From contig JARWIR010000176.1 in assembly GCA_029959085.1 (NCBI GenBank), positions 62,001 to 126,000 on the forward strand: a stretch of DNA of 64,000 nt, given 5' to 3'. The notes under the pieces were generated by a model. It did no database searches. It saw nothing but the letters and a program-made list of their open reading frames with translations, and was not told the DNA's origin. Positions 61,079-64,000 of the stretch are shown here, in pieces. How positions within the stretch are numbered: position 1 is the stretch's first letter; the number at the start of each line of letters is the position of its first letter. Origin of the DNA: Nemophila menziesii (lineage: Eukaryota; Streptophyta; Magnoliopsida; Boraginales; Hydrophyllaceae). The position numbers and the translations under genes are program-made.

Positions 61079-61634
61079 GTACTAGCTGGACTAGTTGAAT
61101 AAGAAGCATATGGTAGTGTAGGACCCACTAGAATAATATGATCCTGCACCATTTGACAAAGAAAAATAAGTATACATGTATAACTATAATTTTTTTCAGT
61201 TTGAAAGTTCATTAACTACTTTTAACAAAGAATGTATGGTCATTTTCAATTTCAAAACCATTTGCTTACCAGATAAGTGGCCCACATGGGAATAGTCAAA
61301 CTTCAATAAGGATGCGGCACAACCCCATAATCAGGAACCATATACAATACTCCAAATCGCTGAGCTTGCGGTACTACATCTGATAAAAAGGAGGTTGTGG
61401 ATGGTGAAACTTGCAAAAAACAAAACCTACATTCTGGTTCACCCTATACAAAAATTTCATTATTTAGATACTTTTATGAAATAACCAGTAAAAAACACAA
61501 TAGAAATAATAAAAAAAAAGAAAAACCTGTTGCATCGGGAAACCATAAATGTTGAATTTCATCGGGGATCCAATCCTCTAATGGTGATATTTGAATTTAA
61601 AATCAAATTTGCAAATGTTGGTTCTCATATAGTA
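61079..61634 (-). pseudogene. CCCH zinc-finger pseudogene zfB
   Basis: The first finger exon (61,527-61,634) reads ICKFDFKFKYHH followed by a stop: Gly to Asp, second Cys to Phe, Gln to stop. The second finger exon (61,270 to about 61,434) keeps CKFHHPQPP after a frameshift, but its upstream boundary is deleted (about 20 bases, ccctgtttatatataaatca in other copies). The stop of the last exon is at 61,079-61,081. This is the most damaged zfB of the right-hand units. Confidence 0.8.
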
Positions 61635-64000
61635 CTACAAATTCAATATAAAACTGTTAATATAACAAAATAGAAAAACTACAAGATATAAATATGCCCT
61701 TCTATTATTCAAAGACTAGTAAGAAAACTACTTATCACATAATCTTTTTTTTGTCGGAACATGATGCTTTCATGCATTCTAGATATAAGTCACAAATAGT
61801 AAGACATTAATATAAAAACACCAAAAGAAATTAAAGCCAAATGAAATAGAAGAAAGCATGATTATAGGAAATTCATTTTGTTAGGATCATAATTATGGAT
61901 GATTGCATGTAGTAATCTAATACGTGTTTCAAATTATAAGAGAAAATAATTGTCAGACATATAACTGGACTAAATCCAAGTATATAAGTAGGGTATCTAT
62001 GTTTTAGGTTATTCTCCTTAAAACCATTAGATTCCAAAATGAGTAATCAATTCTCCTAACAAACTGTTTTGAAACCATGATATAAGAGACTCGCTAGAAG
62101 ATGGATTATCTGTTTAGATACAAAAGAGAAGCTAATGGGAGAAGCTCTTTTTGATGTAGAAGACTAGAAGCTAGGGTTACAGACACATAATTAGTAACAA
62201 GTAAAATGGTAACCGTTGGAAGATACTTGAAAACTAATAGATGAAAGAGCTTTATAGGAAATTTTGAAAAACATAAAATAATCATTAAAACTAATATACC
62301 TAGAGATATAAACTCTTTTACTAGGAAGATGAAAAATACTTATAACCCTTATAATATGGACAGAAATCTAAGAAAACACAAGGCAAAAGAATTTTTATGC
62401 CATTTGTGAACATTATAAGTTATAAGGCTTTAACATAGGAAAAATAAACACCCAAACTAGCTTACTGATAAATAATATGCAATAGAACTTTAAAGAACCT
62501 CAAAATATGACTTAATTTACCCAAATTACACTTGGGTAGATTGTTAAGTGGCAAATTTGTTGTAGCCAAGCCTTCCAGCTAGTAGAAAGAAAAACATATA
62601 TTTTCATGATTTATTAATACTAAGGTTATTTTAATTAGGTATATAATATTCTCTCTATTTTTTTTTCAGTTTGAGATTTATCATATAATTACATGGGAGA
62701 GATAAAACTTACCAATATCACAACACCTATTGTTCATGATTGTTTAATTTTTTGAAATGACATGACCACCAATCTTTTTCTGTCAAATATATAAATAGTT
62801 CAATAAATAATCTATAACATATGCATAAAATAATATAAATATTTTATTGTATTTAATTCTAAGTATAATTTACTAAACTTCAATTAAGTAGAGCAAAAAT
62901 AAAAATAAAAAGATAATTTCAATAATATAAATGGTTTATGTATATAATCAAAATTCAAATTTTTATAAATTTCTTATCTTAAATTAGACCTAAAATGGTC
63001 AAATATAAATAAATCATAATTAAAAAGAAAATGGTTTACCGTCTAAATCATACATCTAGGGATGTTGAAATAGATCTTTTTTATTCTCCTTTATTTTATT
63101 CATATGTCCTTTATTCATGGAGAAAAATATCTTAAATTTAAGAAATATATATGTGTAAAAATACTTAGGTGACATTACTTCAAAACTATTTGTTTTTTAA
63201 TAGATATATAAATCCAAAAATAAGAAAATTGAAGAATTTATTATTATAAATTAGGTTATAATAAATGATTGTCATTAAACCCTAGACTAACAAGTTTCTT
63301 AAACTAATACTTTTAAATTGTTTTAATTTAACTAAAACTCCTACAAAGTGTACTGACTTAAAAAATATTAAAACTAATGAAGTGGGTGGCACTAACAAGA
63401 CATTGGCAAGAGGTTATGTTGGACTCTTGGTAAAATTATTATTTTTTCTTTTGTTTATAAGGTTTTTTACATGTTTGAACCATATATAAAAGAATTACTC
63501 TTTGGTAACATAATTTGAAGGATAGGTAACTCTAACCAAGATTAGAAAATTCAAATGTATTTTAGTAAAGATATTTATAGAAATGATGAAGAAACTACAT
63601 GTAAAAATAATTTTGGAATACAGAGCACTCACTAAAAAAATATTAAGTCACAGATATAATAAGAATCTCAAAAAATATTATTAGGTAAAATATCATTGTC
63701 AACTATGGAAATTCATGAAATATAATCAATGGGAACTCTGATCATACCCTATTAGATAAAGGTATCTCTTGGAGTCTATATTTCGTGAGAATCATACATA
63801 AATCCTAGTTGAATTTATATAAAGTTCCAAGTTGTCCAACAACAAGGGGACTAATATGCCACTTTCTACCTACTCAAGGGCATTTACCAATGGGGTCTTA
63901 TAATTTTAGATTTGAAGACCCAAAAGTAAACTATCAAAAAGCCTAACACCCATGCAGTCTTTGAAGACCATAGATAAAGATTAGATAATTAATTTTTTTG
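61635..64000. other. AT-rich stretch 5' of zfB, mostly unassigned
   Basis: Same as 52,026-54,430. The candidate mini-exon region (about 63,040-63,080) has changed here to gtctaaatcatacatctaggg, so the FQHPKMDDAD reading is broken in this copy. Confidence 0.4.

Larger units (their letters stand above)
59895..64000. repeat. Composite unit, first 4.1 kb (continues beyond the window)
   Basis: Spacer, zfB and the AT-rich stretch match the two preceding units. The window ends at a point equivalent to about 54,431, before the ORF1 relic. The array therefore extends to the right. Confidence 0.92.

Noticed and set aside
11384..64000. Regularly spaced repeats considered as CRISPR or centromeric satellite
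   Set aside because: The repeats are kilobase-scale gene-bearing units, not short repeats with spacers, and they lack the short monomer of typical plant centromeric satellites.

Overview
The window looks like nuclear DNA of a flowering plant: very AT-rich, intron-bearing, full of decayed plant transposons, with no intact gene, no operon structure and no recognisable rRNA or tRNA gene. Nearly everything is a relic, and the main structure is a composite repeat of about 9.5 kb arranged head to tail. Its start is placed here by a landmark at 14,423, 23,182, 28,260, 40,721, 50,265 and 59,895. The two cleanest periods are 9,544 and 9,630 bases; other copies are truncated or carry extra DNA. No alignment or database search was run: all family calls rest on protein motifs read by eye.

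One complete unit (for example 40,721-50,265) reads as follows. First comes a spacer of about 1.2 kb. Then a minus-strand CCCH zinc-finger pseudogene (zfB), with two finger exons and a plausible last exon. Next is a long AT-rich stretch, then one or two plus-strand copies of a Myb/SANT-like, NAM-associated gene (the ORF1 partner of PIF/Harbinger transposons) with a conserved 72-base intron. A minus-strand PIF/Harbinger DDE transposase relic follows, tail to tail with ORF1. Last is a second, shorter CCCH pseudogene (zfA), a diverged duplicate of zfB that lacks one finger exon.

Region by region: 1-1,066 is a unit fragment. 1,067-4,249 holds two head-to-tail copies of a 1.7-kb repeat that looks derived from an LTR retrotransposon. 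4,250-11,383 is unrelated accessory DNA with a 1.4-kb imperfect palindrome and a possible Helitron end. 11,384-23,181 is one partial and one shortened unit. 23,183-27,431 is a near-identical copy of bases 1-4,249. 27,936-40,720 is unit sequence interrupted by about 3.15 kb of foreign DNA (32,982-36,131). 40,721-59,894 is two clean units. 59,895-64,000 is the start of another that runs off the window.

Shared rearrangements give a rough history. The two clean units share an ORF1 tandem duplication and a small Mutator-like MITE that the earlier units lack. The units at 11.4 and 37.6 kb share a duplication of the transposase C-terminal half. The array therefore grew by repeated unequal exchange after these events. 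No copy appears able to encode a full protein, although ORF1 exon 2 is open in several copies.
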